A stretch of 64,000 nt of DNA from an uncultured Aquimarina sp. (GTDB taxonomy: Bacteria; Bacteroidota; Bacteroidia; Flavobacteriales; Flavobacteriaceae): positions 207,101 to 271,100 of the forward strand of contig CANMTP010000006.1 in the NCBI GenBank assembly GCA_947500845.1, read 5' to 3'. Under the pieces are notes generated by a model that had not been told where the DNA came from, searched no databases, and worked only from the letters and a program-made list of their open reading frames with translations. A program made the translations under genes and the position numbers. This document shows positions 44,591 to 54,075 of the stretch, one piece after another. Position 1 is the first letter of the stretch, and each line of letters begins with the position of its first letter.

Positions 44591-44800
44591 ATGGTTAACA
44601 AGAAACTAAAAAAGCTTCTCAAAAAAAGTAAGGGAGCAAAAACTGTTTATGGCATATCCAAGGCTTTGGGTGTAAGTCCACAGGCAGGTGATTATGTGGT
44701 GAAGAAAAAAGACTTGGTAAAAGACTTTGAACGACTACAGAAAATTGCCGATTATATGGGAGTAGAAATAAAGGATATTATCGATTACAAAGAGAAATAG
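44591..44800 (+). CDS. Small Xre/Cro-like HTH protein
   Basis: 69 aa. Basic N-terminus (MVNKKLKKLLKKSKGAKTVY), then GISKALGVSPQAGDYVVKKK and RLQKIADYMGVEIKDII, a Cro/C1-type pattern in which the helices around ISKALGVS and the closing IADYMGVEIKDII recall the p22 repressor family. The turn region is atypical, so DNA binding is probable rather than certain. Divergent from a small exported protein that may be its target. It also resembles antitoxin-type single-domain regulators. Confidence 0.65.
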   Translation: MVNKKLKKLLKKSKGAKTVYGISKALGVSPQAGDYVVKKKDLVKDFERLQKIADYMGVEIKDIIDYKEK

Positions 44801-45015
44801 AAAATTCTTCATCCCCTGCGTATACCAGTTTCTCTCCTATAAGTTGAAAAAGAAAAACCAAATTATTCTATCTTAGAATTAATCTTCATATAATACGTTG
44901 ATTTTCTTCTCAATACTTTAAGAAAACATGCACCGTATTGGCATTTTTTTAACTGTGAGCATAAGTCTTTTTCGCTACTTTTAAGCCAATTGATCATTCT
45001 ATAAATCAAACAGTC

Positions 45016-46122
45016 ATGAAAACATTAATAACGCTCGTTCTTTCATTGATCCTTTCCCTTACCATGGGTATCGTTAAAGCAGACTCTTCTTTAAAGGCTA
45101 ATTTTGTAAATGGTGATCCCGGAATTATGTCAATTAATTCTATAACATTTGGTCCCGAAGGGATTCTGTTTATTGGAGATAGCAAGGCTGCACAAATTAT
45201 TGCTATAGATCTAAGTGCACATCAAAAAGTTGACAACAGTAAAGTAAAAATCGATTTTTTGGATAAAAAAATTGCAGATATGCTAGGTGCCGCACCTGAT
45301 CAGGTGCAGATAACAGATATGGCTGTAAATCCAGAGAATGATAACATTTATATTAGTGTTCATTATGGCGCTGGTACTCCCATACTATTACAGGTTAATA
45401 ACAATAAGCTAAAGCAGATTTCCCTAGCCGATGTTTCTTATAGTAAAACTAATATAAACGATCCGGTTGCAAAAGATGCCAAAGACAAAAGAGGTCGAGA
45501 ACTTAGGAAGTGGGCCGTGGCCGATATAAGATATGATTCTGGGAAAGTATTATTGTCTGGTTTAAGCAACAAAGAGTTTGCATCTACATTCAGATCTATA
45601 GATTTTCCTTTTAATGATAAGCAAAGTTACGGCTCTCTTGAAATTTATCATGCAGCGCATGGTCAATATGAGACGCATGCACCTATAAAAACATTTATGA
45701 CTACCCGTATAAAAGGTAACCCACACATTGTAGCAGGATATACCTGTACGCCTTTGGTAGTTTTGCCCATGGATAAAATAAAACCCGGAGAGCATCATAA
45801 AGGCAGAACAGTTGCTGAATTAGGAAATGGAAATACTCCTGTAGACATGATAGAAATTGAAAACGAAGGTAATCGTTATTTACTTATCGCAAATACGAAC
45901 AGACCACTTATGAAAATGGACTTTACAGATCTTGAAGCATATGAAGATGTACTTACCACTCCTGTTACAAAAAAAGGTGCTACAGCAGGTGTAGCTTATG
46001 TAAATCTTCCCTATGTCAACGTTCAACAACTAGACAAGCTTGATAATACTTTTTTAATGATTCAAAGAGAATCTTCAGGAAATCTAGCCTTGAAAAAAGG
46101 AAGTGCTTGGTGGTTTCAATAA
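45016..46122 (+). CDS. Exported beta-propeller-like protein, unknown
   Basis: 368 aa with a signal peptide (MKTLITLVLSLILSLTMGIV, cleavage near KADS). Repeats of propeller-type blades: INSITFGPEGILFIGDSKAA, ITDMAVNPENDNIYISVHYG, VADIRYDSGKVLLSGLSN and PVDMIEIENEGNRYLLIANT. It resembles SMP-30/NHL-type propellers by eye, but no catalytic residues were recognised. The first gene of a two-gene unit with the Ig-like protein (35-base gap). It probably binds a ligand or polymer in the periplasm or outside. Confidence 0.65.
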   Translation: MKTLITLVLSLILSLTMGIVKADSSLKANFVNGDPGIMSINSITFGPEGILFIGDSKAAQIIAIDLSAHQKVDNSKVKIDFLDKKIADMLGAAPDQVQITDMAVNPENDNIYISVHYGAGTPILLQVNNNKLKQISLADVSYSKTNINDPVAKDAKDKRGRELRKWAVADIRYDSGKVLLSGLSNKEFASTFRSIDFPFNDKQSYGSLEIYHAAHGQYETHAPIKTFMTTRIKGNPHIVAGYTCTPLVVLPMDKIKPGEHHKGRTVAELGNGNTPVDMIEIENEGNRYLLIANTNRPLMKMDFTDLEAYEDVLTTPVTKKGATAGVAYVNLPYVNVQQLDKLDNTFLMIQRESSGNLALKKGSAWWFQ

Positions 46123-46157
46123 TAAACCAAAAATAGCATTTCTTATAAATTTAAAAG

Positions 46158-47222
46158 GTGAGAAATTATAGTCACATTTTATTAATATCATTTTTCTTTG
46201 CTTTGAAGGTGTTTTCTCAAACATCTCCAAAGGTGATGGTCTCCAAAGATTATCTTCTTATTAAAAAGTCTGAGATTACCGCAGGCAAGCCTATGGTATA
46301 TCGGGGAGAAATTTCAAATGTCGAAATTTCTTCTTCCACTCCTATTTTAGGCAATGTAGTCGAAGAAAAAGAAAGAATTCGTTTTAATCCAGTTATCCCA
46401 TTTGGATGGAATCAAAAGTACACATTGGTTTATGATTCCACCATTGAGTATTTTGAAATTACTCTTCCCAAAAAATATAAGTACCTTTCTGTTGAAGCTA
46501 TATATCCGTCTACAAAAAAGCTTCCTTCTAACCTATTGAAATGGTATTTCAAATTTTCTAAGCCCATAAACCAACCCAGTGTTTACGATAATATTAGGTT
46601 TACAGACACGAATGGAGACACATTAGACAAGGTCATACTTCCTTTAAACAATGTCTTAATTTCTGATAATGGACTCCTTTTGACCGTGTGGGTTGAACCA
46701 GGAAGGCAAAAACGCGGACTTATTCCTAACCAACAATTGGGTGCTGTTTTTGAAGAAGGAAAAGAATACTCTTTGATTATATCCAAAAATTTAAAGGATT
46801 ATGAAGGCATTGCCATGCAACAAGATTATATACATAGATTTATAATTGTAGACGCAGATCGTGAACAACCTACTATCAATTCCTGGAAAATAAGTATCCC
46901 AACCCCAGGTACTACATCAAATCTTATGATTCATTTTAATGAAGAACCTATGGATTATGGTAGTACGCTAAGTAGTATAAGAATTATAGACCCTCAAAAA
47001 AAAGAAATTAAAGGTGATCTAAAGCTAACTAATAATGAAAAAACTTTGGTTTTTAAGCCATTACAGCCTTGGAAAAAAGGTCATTATCAAATTTCTATAG
47101 ATGTTAGCCTGGAAGATCTCGCTGGAAATAATCTTAATAGATTGTTTGATAGTGACATAAATGATATACAGCATGGTAGCCCTGACACTAAAGAAAAGTT
47201 CTTAGAATTCGTAGTACAATAA
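46158..47222 (+). CDS. Exported protein with SbsA-like Ig domains
   Basis: 354 aa starting at GTG (46158), immediately followed by a signal peptide (RNYSHILLISFFFALKVFSQ), which supports this start. The mature chain has bacterial Ig-like (Big_5/SbsA) features: KWYFKFSKPINQPSVYDNIR, LLLTVWVEPGRQKRGLIPNQ, LMIHFNEEPMDYGSTLSSIR and a closing DVSLEDLAGNNLNRLFD. Such domains build surface or secreted proteins. Likely co-expressed with the propeller protein upstream. No enzyme motif seen. Confidence 0.68.
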   Translation: MRNYSHILLISFFFALKVFSQTSPKVMVSKDYLLIKKSEITAGKPMVYRGEISNVEISSSTPILGNVVEEKERIRFNPVIPFGWNQKYTLVYDSTIEYFEITLPKKYKYLSVEAIYPSTKKLPSNLLKWYFKFSKPINQPSVYDNIRFTDTNGDTLDKVILPLNNVLISDNGLLLTVWVEPGRQKRGLIPNQQLGAVFEEGKEYSLIISKNLKDYEGIAMQQDYIHRFIIVDADREQPTINSWKISIPTPGTTSNLMIHFNEEPMDYGSTLSSIRIIDPQKKEIKGDLKLTNNEKTLVFKPLQPWKKGHYQISIDVSLEDLAGNNLNRLFDSDINDIQHGSPDTKEKFLEFVVQ

Positions 47223-47270
47223 TAATTATAATATATCAACTTCATTGGGTTCTTTAAAAGTAAGCCGGTC

Positions 47271-48035
47271 TCATCGAATATGACTTCCTGCATTTATGTC
47301 AATAGTAGCACCAGTCGCATGATCCATAAGTCCACTGCACATCATTCCGATTAAAGGTGCGATATCTTCTGGTGTTGTGAGTTGATTTAGAGCAATCTCA
47401 TTAAGTACCTTCGCTTCTCCATGATCCTCTATAAATTGTTCTGCCATTTGAGTACGTGTAAATCCAGGAGAAACTATAAAAGATTTGATATTATGTTTCC
47501 CAAAAGAACGCGCAACACTACGTGCCAGAGATACTATTCCTCCTTTTGAGGCGGCATAGGCAAGGTACTCTTCTGTTTCGCCTCTAAAGACTGCTCTGCT
47601 TGCAATGTAGATAAAACTACCTTCTTTATTTGATATGAAATGATCTATCCCAAGTTTGGTTAATAATCCAACTGAATTTAAATTGATATCCATGGTCTTT
47701 TTCCAGGTAGCATACCAATTTTCGGTATCATTGTTAGTAGAATGTGATAAGAATACTCCTGCATTTAAAATAATCACATCGATCCCTGCAAAGGCCTTTT
47801 CAACATTTTCGAATAACGCATATACTTCTTCTTCCTTTGATAAATCTGCTTTAAAACATTTAGATTGTGTTTTTGGGTAAGTAGCAATTAGAGCTTCAGC
47901 TGAGGCCTTATTTGTATTGTAATGCGCAGCAACCCTTGCCCCCATTTTCATTAGAAAACTTGCTGTGGCTTTTCCTATTCCGTCTGATGCTCCGGTTACA
48001 AGTATTTTCTTATCTCTTAGATCGATTTGTATCAT
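47271..48035 (-). CDS. Short-chain dehydrogenase/reductase
   Basis: 254 aa classical SDR. NAD(P) motif LVTGASDGIGKATASFL (TGxxxGxG), IILNAGVF (NAG), active site Ser in FIYIASRAV with YLAYAASKGG (YxxxK) and VSPGFTRTQM. The LVTGAS-plus-K pattern and a Tyr/Asn-rich R39-like loop (HYNTNKASAEAL) suggest NADP use. Similar to 3-oxoacyl-ACP reductase-like enzymes. Substrate unknown. Divergent from a YceI-like fragment and near the adh/aldehyde dehydrogenase module. Confidence 0.88.
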   Translation of the reverse strand: MIQIDLRDKKILVTGASDGIGKATASFLMKMGARVAAHYNTNKASAEALIATYPKTQSKCFKADLSKEEEVYALFENVEKAFAGIDVIILNAGVFLSHSTNNDTENWYATWKKTMDINLNSVGLLTKLGIDHFISNKEGSFIYIASRAVFRGETEEYLAYAASKGGIVSLARSVARSFGKHNIKSFIVSPGFTRTQMAEQFIEDHGEAKVLNEIALNQLTTPEDIAPLIGMMCSGLMDHATGATIDINAGSHIR

Positions 48036-48140
48036 TATCTATTATTTACTAGATAAAAATAAAGGAATTATACTTTATATCAACTAATCATTTAGACTTG
48101 TCGCACAAATACATCAGTCTTAGGTTAAAATATTCAAAAT

Positions 48141-48362
48141 ATGATAACTGGTGAAGCCAAAATAGATATCACTATTGCAGGAAAACAAAAGGAATATCAA
48201 ACCTACATAAATGTAAGTGCTGATCATGATTTAAAAGTAAATGGAGTATTGGACATGGATATTACACATTTTGATTTAAAACCACCTAAAAAGCTATTAG
48301 GCCTGATCAAATTAGATAAGAATATTAAAATCAATTTTGAACTTTTTATAAAAGTTCTGTGA
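48141..48362 (+). CDS. Short YceI-like (C-terminal half) protein
   Basis: 73 aa. ATG-started, with no signal. Its pattern, ITIAGKQKEYQTYINVSADH, then DLKVNGVLDMDITHFDLKPP and LIKLDKNIKINFEL, matches the C-terminal half of YceI-like barrels ('G...h..DFGh..P....h.hdd.hKI.h.h'). The N-terminal half of the family is absent; upstream sequence is non-coding and contains the SDR start. It is either a truncated gene or a short variant. Similarity is by eye only. Confidence 0.5.
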   Translation: MITGEAKIDITIAGKQKEYQTYINVSADHDLKVNGVLDMDITHFDLKPPKKLLGLIKLDKNIKINFELFIKVL

Positions 48363-48452
48363 TCCTGATTTTTATCATAATCTATGTAAAGAGGCTAAAG
48401 TATATTTCAATATTCTACATAAACAGATCATTAAAAACTAAACTAAAAAGCT

Positions 48453-49490
48453 ATGCTACCAAAAACAATGAAAGCAGCCGTGGTAAGAGAATTTGGAAAA
48501 CCACTCGCGATTGAAGAAACAGAAGTAAAAAGACCGGAAAGAGATGAAATTTTGGTTAAAGTACAAGCCTCGGGAGTCTGTCACACAGACCTGCACGCTA
48601 TAGAAGGTGATTGGCCAGTAAAACCAAAATTGCCGCTTATTCCCGGTCATGAAGGAATTGGCTACGTAGCCGCAATAGGCAAAGGAGTTTCGCATGTAAA
48701 AGAAGGGGATATTGTTGGTGTTCCCTGGTTATATAGTGCTTGTGGACATTGTGAACATTGTATTACAGGTTGGGAAACCCTGTGTGAAACGCAAGAGAAT
48801 GGTGGCTATAGTGTCGATGGAGGTTTTGCAGAATATGCAATTGCAAATGCCGGATATGTAGGCCATTTTCCTCCTAACATTAATTTTATCAAAATGGCTC
48901 CTATTCTATGTGCTGGGGTAACTGTATATAAAGGACTTAAAGAGACTGAAGCCAAGCCTGGAGAATGGGTAGCTATCTCAGGAATCGGAGGATTAGGTCA
49001 TTTAGCAATTCAATATGCCAAAGCCATGGGGCTACACGTGGCTGCTATTGATGTTGCAGATGATAAACTAAAATTAGCTAAAAAATTAGGTGCAGAATTT
49101 GTAGTGAATGCTAAAGATAAACATCTGGCAGAAGCCATTAAAAAAGAAACCCGTGGCGGTGTTCATGGAGCGTTGGTTACTGCCGTAGCACCTGTAGCTT
49201 TTGAACAGGCATTACAGGTTCTGAGAAGAAAAGGAAATTTGGTGATGAACGGACTTCCTCCTGGAAGTTTTAATCTACCCATTTTTGATATGGTATTGAA
49301 CCGGTTTACCGTAAAAGGGTCGATTGTAGGTACTCGAAAAGATTTACAAGAAGCTATTGACTTTGCGGTAGAAGGTAAAGTAGAAACTACTACTCATTCT
49401 GCTTCTCTAGAAGATATTAATGTTGTATTTGACGATATGCGTAAAGGTAAAATCGAAGGTAGAATGGTACTTGACCTTCAGACAAAGTGA
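48453..49490 (+). CDS. Zinc-dependent alcohol dehydrogenase, AdhP-type
   Basis: 345 aa, full length. Catalytic zinc residues in [16 protein letters not shown] (Cys, His-Thr-Asp) and PGHEGIGYV; structural zinc with four Cys in [17 protein letters not shown]. The NAD site is [17 protein letters not shown]. It oxidises primary alcohols to aldehydes or the reverse. Together with the aldehyde dehydrogenase and DUF779 genes (about 200 bases downstream and same strand) it forms an alcohol-to-acid module. Confidence 0.95.
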   Translation: MLPKTMKAAVVREFGKPLAIEETEVKRPERDEILVKVQASGVCHTDLHAIEGDWPVKPKLPLIPGHEGIGYVAAIGKGVSHVKEGDIVGVPWLYSACGHCEHCITGWETLCETQENGGYSVDGGFAEYAIANAGYVGHFPPNINFIKMAPILCAGVTVYKGLKETEAKPGEWVAISGIGGLGHLAIQYAKAMGLHVAAIDVADDKLKLAKKLGAEFVVNAKDKHLAEAIKKETRGGVHGALVTAVAPVAFEQALQVLRRKGNLVMNGLPPGSFNLPIFDMVLNRFTVKGSIVGTRKDLQEAIDFAVEGKVETTTHSASLEDINVVFDDMRKGKIEGRMVLDLQTK

Positions 49491-49690
49491 AAAATTTGAA
49501 TCTACTTCATTTCAAAATTATAGATCTTATTGTTTAAATTAAAAAATACTGATAATATTAACTTTAGGAGTACAGAAATTTTGATCAAAATACCGTATAT
49601 TTAAATACAAATCTCTTCATTGTCAGAAAGTTATCTTTTCTGTCAATAACACACACATTTCAATAATTAAAAACTTTAATACTAACTATT

Positions 49691-51214
49691 ATGAGTATCT
49701 CACAAGCATCTCCTAAAAGCAAGATGGAAAGACCCAGCTTTAAGGATCAATACGACAACTATATCGGCGGAAAATGGACGAAGCCAGTAAAAGGTGAATA
49801 TTTTGATAATATTTCGCCTGTAGATGGAACCAGTTTTACCAAAATCGCACGTTCAACCACTGAAGATATTGAACTTGCCATTGATGCTGCATGGGCAGCA
49901 GCACCAGAATGGAACCACTCGTCTGCTACATTTCGTAGTAATTGTTTATTAAAAATTGCCAACGTAATGGAAGAAAACTTAGAATCCCTTGCGCGAACCG
50001 AGACTTGGGACAATGGTAAAGCTCTAAGAGAAACATTGGCAGCCGATCTTCCTCTGGCCATTGACCATTTTAGATATTTTGCCGGCGTTATTAGAGCAGA
50101 AGAAGGATCAGTTAGCGAACTTGATTCTGAAACGGTATGTCTTAATGTTCTGGAACCTCTTGGAGTAGTAGGACAAATCATCCCATGGAATTTCCCACTA
50201 TTGATGGCCGCATGGAAAGTAGCTCCAGCTCTTGCTGCTGGAAATTGTGTGGTATTAAAACCAGCAGAGCAAACCCCTGTGGGAATTATGATCTTAATGG
50301 AAATGATTGAAGGTATTCTTCCAGACGGTGTCTTAAATGTTGTAAATGGGTTTGGAGCTGAAGCAGGAAAACCACTGGCATCGAGCCCTCGCATAAACAA
50401 AATAGCATTTACAGGAGAGACCACGACAGGTCAACTAATTATGCAGTATGCATCAAAAAACATTACTCCCGTTACATTGGAGCTTGGAGGAAAATCACCA
50501 AATATCTTTTTTGAAAGTATTATGGATGCCGATGATGAGTTCTTTGATAAGGCTATAGAAGGAGCAGTAATGTTTGCTCTTAACCAAGGAGAAGTCTGTA
50601 CCTGTCCGTCAAGAATCCTAATACAAGAAAGTATTTATGATCAATTCATAGAACGGGTAATAGAACGAACAGAAGCGATTAAGTTAGGCCATCCTCTTGA
50701 TCCAGATACTATGATGGGTGCACAGGCTTCTAATGATCAATTCGAAAAAATTCTCAACTATATCAATATAGGAAAAGATGAAGGTTGTGAAGTACTTGCA
50801 GGTGGTGAAGAAGCTTATGTAGAAGGTTTAGAAAAAGGATATTACATCCAACCTACCTTATTGAAAGGAAATAACAAGATGCGGGTTTTTCAGGAAGAAA
50901 TATTTGGTCCTGTAGCATGTGTTACCACTTTTAAAGATGAGGCTGAAGCAATTGAAATAGCAAATGATACTCTTTATGGACTTGGAGCCGGTGTTTGGAC
51001 AAGAGATATGCACCAGGCATATAAAATTTCAAGAGCAATAGAAGCAGGTCGCGTTTGGGTAAATTGTTATCATACATATCCGGCTCATGCGCCATTTGGC
51101 GGGTATAAAAAATCTGGTATTGGTAGAGAAAACCATAAAATGATGCTTAATCATTATCGCAATACTAAAAATATGTTGATTTCTTATGATAAGAAACCAA
51201 TGGGATTTTTCTAA
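49691..51214 (+). CDS. Aldehyde dehydrogenase (acetaldehyde type, ExaC/AldB-like)
   Basis: 507 aa. Motifs: [20 protein letters not shown] (split oxyanion region), the catalytic Glu in [14 protein letters not shown], the nucleophile Cys in [11 protein letters not shown], and [12 protein letters not shown] and the end [14 protein letters not shown]. The E-V-C-T-C variant and the paired DUF779 protein are typical of acetaldehyde dehydrogenase II-type enzymes. It turns aldehyde plus NAD to acid. It is co-directional with the DUF779 gene (11 bases). Confidence 0.95.
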   Translation: MSISQASPKSKMERPSFKDQYDNYIGGKWTKPVKGEYFDNISPVDGTSFTKIARSTTEDIELAIDAAWAAAPEWNHSSATFRSNCLLKIANVMEENLESLARTETWDNGKALRETLAADLPLAIDHFRYFAGVIRAEEGSVSELDSETVCLNVLEPLGVVGQIIPWNFPLLMAAWKVAPALAAGNCVVLKPAEQTPVGIMILMEMIEGILPDGVLNVVNGFGAEAGKPLASSPRINKIAFTGETTTGQLIMQYASKNITPVTLELGGKSPNIFFESIMDADDEFFDKAIEGAVMFALNQGEVCTCPSRILIQESIYDQFIERVIERTEAIKLGHPLDPDTMMGAQASNDQFEKILNYINIGKDEGCEVLAGGEEAYVEGLEKGYYIQPTLLKGNNKMRVFQEEIFGPVACVTTFKDEAEAIEIANDTLYGLGAGVWTRDMHQAYKISRAIEAGRVWVNCYHTYPAHAPFGGYKKSGIGRENHKMMLNHYRNTKNMLISYDKKPMGFF

Positions 51215-51225
51215 ATTACAGATTT

Positions 51226-51603
51226 ATGACTGAAAGGGTTAAAATCACCGATGATGCAAAAGCAGTCATCGATACCTTAAAAAAAGAACATGGGGAGTTG
51301 ATGTTTCATCAAAGTGGAGGTTGCTGTGATGGCTCCTCCCCAATGTGTTTTCAAAGAGGTGAATTAATGATTAACGAGACCGATATTTGGTTAGGTAAAA
51401 TTCATCACTGTGACTTTTATATGTCATATGATCAATTTGAATATTGGAAACATACGCAACTTACCGTTGACGTGGTAGAAGGTCGTGGAGCTAGCTTTTC
51501 GCTCGAAATTCCTCTTGGAGTTCGTTTTGTTATCAAATCCAGGATATTTAATGAGGCTGAGATGAATCTATTAAGTCCTGTGTACAAAGGAGTAAGTACA
51601 TGA
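51226..51603 (+). CDS. DUF779 protein (acetaldehyde dehydrogenase-associated)
   Basis: 125 aa. Matches DUF779 throughout: LKKEHGELMFHQSGGCCDGS, SSPMCFQRGELMI, DFYMSYDQFEYWKHTQL and RGASFSLEIPLGVRFVIKS. Three conserved Cys in SGGCCDGSSPMC and a His in KIHHCDF could bind metal. Usually encoded beside acetaldehyde dehydrogenase, as here with an 11-base gap. Function unknown, perhaps metal- or cofactor-related. Confidence 0.93.
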   Translation: MTERVKITDDAKAVIDTLKKEHGELMFHQSGGCCDGSSPMCFQRGELMINETDIWLGKIHHCDFYMSYDQFEYWKHTQLTVDVVEGRGASFSLEIPLGVRFVIKSRIFNEAEMNLLSPVYKGVST

Positions 51604-51627
51604 CCCATACAAATAAGATCTAAGCTA

Positions 51628-52281
51628 CTATTTTGAAATACCAACCAAAACCCAAATCTTCTTGTCCGATTCATTTTTCCAGTCACCAAAATCTTTAATC
51701 TCTTTAATAATTGTAAATCCTGCCTCTCTTAACTCTGATTTTACAAAATCTAAAGAAATCGTGTGCGCTTTTATTTGTTGAACCCTGGTTTTATTACGCA
51801 TATGACTTTTAAACTTTTCTATGATTACAATTCTTCCCTCCGATTTTAGAGATTTTTTTAGGTGGTTTAAAACGGCCATATAATCATCGATCTCGTGATA
51901 GGTATCCATAACTACAACAACATCCAAGGATGTATTTGGTAATTTTGGATTATCATAATCCCCCAGTATGGTTTTAACGTTGGTTAACTTCCTTTCAGCC
52001 AAATGTTCGTCAAGTCTTTCTAAGCGATCTTCTCTTACATCTACTGCGTAAACCTTACCTATCTCACCCACCTGTTTTGACATATGTACTGTAAGATAAC
52101 CTTCATGACAGCCAACATCTGCTACTGCACTACCCGATTTGATGCCTGCAAGATTAAATATTTTGGATACATTCATCCACGTATCCCTTTTCTCCCAGTC
52201 ATTTTCTTTGTATTGCGCGGTACTGGTTTCAATAAACAATATTGAAATTAAAATGATTAAAACTCTACCATGTTGTATCAT
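51628..52281 (-). CDS. Exported class I SAM-dependent methyltransferase
   Basis: 217 aa from the ATG at 52281, chosen because a signal peptide follows directly (MIQHGRVLIILISILFIETS, then TAQ). The methyltransferase core has motif I AVADVGCHEGYLTVHMSKQ, an acidic loop VYAVDVREDRLERL, IV LDVVVVMDTYHEI and HLKKSLKSEGRIVIIE. It is unusual to be predicted periplasmic; related proteins in Bacteroidota share the signal. Substrate unknown. Convergent with DUF779. Confidence 0.78.
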   Translation of the reverse strand: MIQHGRVLIILISILFIETSTAQYKENDWEKRDTWMNVSKIFNLAGIKSGSAVADVGCHEGYLTVHMSKQVGEIGKVYAVDVREDRLERLDEHLAERKLTNVKTILGDYDNPKLPNTSLDVVVVMDTYHEIDDYMAVLNHLKKSLKSEGRIVIIEKFKSHMRNKTRVQQIKAHTISLDFVKSELREAGFTIIKEIKDFGDWKNESDKKIWVLVGISK

Positions 52282-52420
52282 CTTCCCCTTGATAGTTATA
52301 ATTAACAAATAATAATCCTTAAAATACCTCTTAATTAAATGGGTAGCATGTGTTTTATGAAAAATTTGGGTTTTCAACAATCATAATTTAACCAGCCCAC
52401 CCCCTATTTTATGGGAGAAA

Positions 52421-52451
52421 TTTGTTAATTAATGTTAAAATAGTACCTTTT
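52421..52451 (+). promoter_or_regulatory. Promoter of the micro-peptide unit
   Basis: TTTG (52421-52424), 19-base spacer, TACCTTTT (52444-52451), close to the Bacteroidota -33/-7 consensus (TTTG / TAnnTTTG). It predicts a transcript starting near 52457, 65 bases before the first micro-gene. Confidence 0.55.
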
Positions 52452-52523
52452 TATACATAGTACTGTAACGAAATAAATATATCCTCGTCTAGTAGATATA
52501 ATCAATATTTAAAAACAGAAATC

Positions 52524-52610
52524 ATGAGAACTTTAAACAACAATCAAATTACAAGTAGAGTTAACACAACAAACGGATATATCTGGAATACCAAAAGGAG
52601 ATACCGATAA
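52524..52610 (+). CDS. 28-aa basic micro-peptide, copy 1
   Basis: Reads MRTLNNNQITSRVNTTNGYI then WNTKRRYR, stop TAA. It is a paralogue of the next frame (52656-52742): of 28 codons, 7 differ synonymously and 3 change the residue (Asn/Thr, Asn/Ser, Ile/Val), which argues strongly for translation and selection on the peptide. The C-terminal tail is rich in Lys/Arg with an aromatic doublet (YIWN, RRYR). No signal, no Cys. It begins a transcription unit with its own promoter and terminator. Function unknown; too short for family recognition. Confidence 0.7.
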   Translation: MRTLNNNQITSRVNTTNGYIWNTKRRYR

Positions 52611-52655
52611 TCAAAAAGTACAATAATTTATCAATCATTAAAACAAATAGAAATC

Positions 52656-52742
52656 ATGAGAACTTTAAACACCAATCAAATTACAAGCAGAGTAAGTACG
52701 ACAAATGGATATGTCTGGAATACCAAAAGACGTTACCGTTAG
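52656..52742 (+). CDS. 28-aa basic micro-peptide, copy 2
   Basis: Reads MRTLNTNQITSRVSTTNGYV then WNTKRRYR, stop TAG. Tandem duplicate of 52524-52610, with 45 bases between the stop of the first and the start of this one. The upstream context AAATCATGAGAACTTTAAAC is nearly identical in both. Differences fall mainly at third codon positions. Likely a dosage or variant duplication of a short functional peptide. Confidence 0.7.
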   Translation: MRTLNTNQITSRVSTTNGYVWNTKRRYR

Positions 52743-52782
52743 TCATAAACGATATTCATTCATCAATCAAAAACAATCTACC

Positions 52783-52917
52783 ATGACAACTTTAAAAAAT
52801 ATAAAGAAAACATTGAAGGAAACTGCGCTAAAACGAAATATGTTTCTTGGCTATTCGCAAAGCGGAAACGACTACGAATATGACATTCGTATTAGGCCTA
52901 ATCGTTATGCGTACTAA
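52783..52917 (+). CDS. 44-aa micro-peptide, distant third member
   Basis: Reads MTTLKNIKKTLKETALKRNM followed by FLGYSQSGNDYEYDIRIRPN and RYAY. The start M(T/R)TL(K/N)N resembles the two 28-aa peptides and the C-terminus ends in Arg/Tyr-rich sequence (RPNRYAY versus TKRRYR). It closes 40 bases after the second peptide gene and is followed by a strong terminator. The residues before the ATG in the same frame are non-coding in type. Basic N-terminal half and mixed C-terminal half; no signal peptide. Function unknown. Confidence 0.6.
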   Translation: MTTLKNIKKTLKETALKRNMFLGYSQSGNDYEYDIRIRPNRYAY

Positions 52918-52943
52918 AGCATAGTCATATTTAATTCTTAAAA

Positions 52944-52978
52944 GAAAAGCTGAATTCAACTACGAATTCGGCTTTTTT
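52944..52978 (+). terminator. Terminator of the micro-peptide unit
   Basis: GAAAAGCTGAATTC and GAATTCGGCTTTTTT arms around AACTAC, 26 bases after the last stop. Confidence 0.88.
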
Positions 52979-53003
52979 ATAATGTAAGACAAATAAACCG
53001 ATA

Positions 53004-53858
53004 TTATTTATCTAATTTATTTTCTACCTCAAATTCGGCTCCTACTGGCGCTCGATAACCTGCAAATGGCAATTTTAACAATTTACTTATTTTAGAATTA
53101 GAATCTACGTCTGGATAGGTATCTACACCATACACGAGATCTTCATTACGAATCTTTGCAAATGTACCAAACATTCTATCCCAGATAGAAAAGATGTTAC
53201 CATAATTGGTATCTGTATATGGCAATACATAATGATGATGCACTTTATGCATATCTGGCGAAACTATTATCCAACTTATAACATCGTCTAACCTTTTGGG
53301 TAAGGAAATATTTGCATGATTAAATTGAGATAGTACAACCGACAAAGATTGATATAACATAATGATACCAATGGGCGCACCTACAACAAATACTGCCAGA
53401 GTAGTAAATATAAAACGTATGATACTTTCGCCTGGATGATGTCTATTTGCAGTTGTTGTATCCACGTGATTATCGGTATGATGAATTAAATGAAACATCC
53501 ACAGTGGTTTTACCTTGTGCTCTACATAATGAGCTAACCATGCACCGATAAGATCCAATAAAGCAACGCCAACCAAAATAGTTGCCCAAAGTGGCATATC
53601 TAACCACTGTAACACTCCAAATTTGCTAGCGACGGTCCAATCACTTGTTTTAAGTAAAATAAAAGCCAATACAAAGTTTATTGCGATTGTGGTAAGTGTA
53701 AAAAAAATATTTGGCCATGCGTGTTTAAATTTTTTGTACTTAAACTTGAATAAGGGAGTTGCGTATTCTATCAGCCAAAAAAAAGTAATCCCTCCCACCA
53801 AAATCAAACTACGGTGCGATGAAGGAATAGTTTCAAAATAATTCATTATCGTTTCCAT
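53004..53858 (-). CDS. Sterol desaturase / fatty-acid hydroxylase family membrane enzyme
   Basis: 284 aa, four to five helices. Di-iron histidine boxes are complete: HYVEH (about residue 115), HLIHHTDNH and, after the TM pair, FNHANI and HKVHHHYVLPYTDTNYGN. The boxes and length match the sterol desaturase / alkylglycerol monooxygenase superfamily. It hydroxylates or desaturates a lipid with O2 and an electron donor. No partner genes nearby. Possible roles in Flavobacteria include carotenoid or sphingolipid hydroxylation (inference). Confidence 0.9.
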   Translation of the reverse strand: METIMNYFETIPSSHRSLILVGGITFFWLIEYATPLFKFKYKKFKHAWPNIFFTLTTIAINFVLAFILLKTSDWTVASKFGVLQWLDMPLWATILVGVALLDLIGAWLAHYVEHKVKPLWMFHLIHHTDNHVDTTTANRHHPGESIIRFIFTTLAVFVVGAPIGIIMLYQSLSVVLSQFNHANISLPKRLDDVISWIIVSPDMHKVHHHYVLPYTDTNYGNIFSIWDRMFGTFAKIRNEDLVYGVDTYPDVDSNSKISKLLKLPFAGYRAPVGAEFEVENKLDK

Positions 53859-54075
53859 GAGTACAAAATATTCTATTTTTCATGATTAGGCAAATAGTTT
53901 TTTTCAATATTCAATTTTCATTTGTCCTTTTTCAAGAATCATCGCAGACAAAAACAGACATTTCTTAACCGCTTCAAGAAGAATACAAAAAAGCTTAGAA
54001 ATTATCAATCTTCAAAGTCCTAACGATTTAATTCGAGATTTAAGGAGTAAAAAAGTATGTAGTAAAGAATAAAAA

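Noticed and set aside
49759..50424. A 221-codon reverse-strand frame inside the aldehyde dehydrogenase gene
   Set aside because: Antisense shadow of a full-length enzyme; no start context or family.
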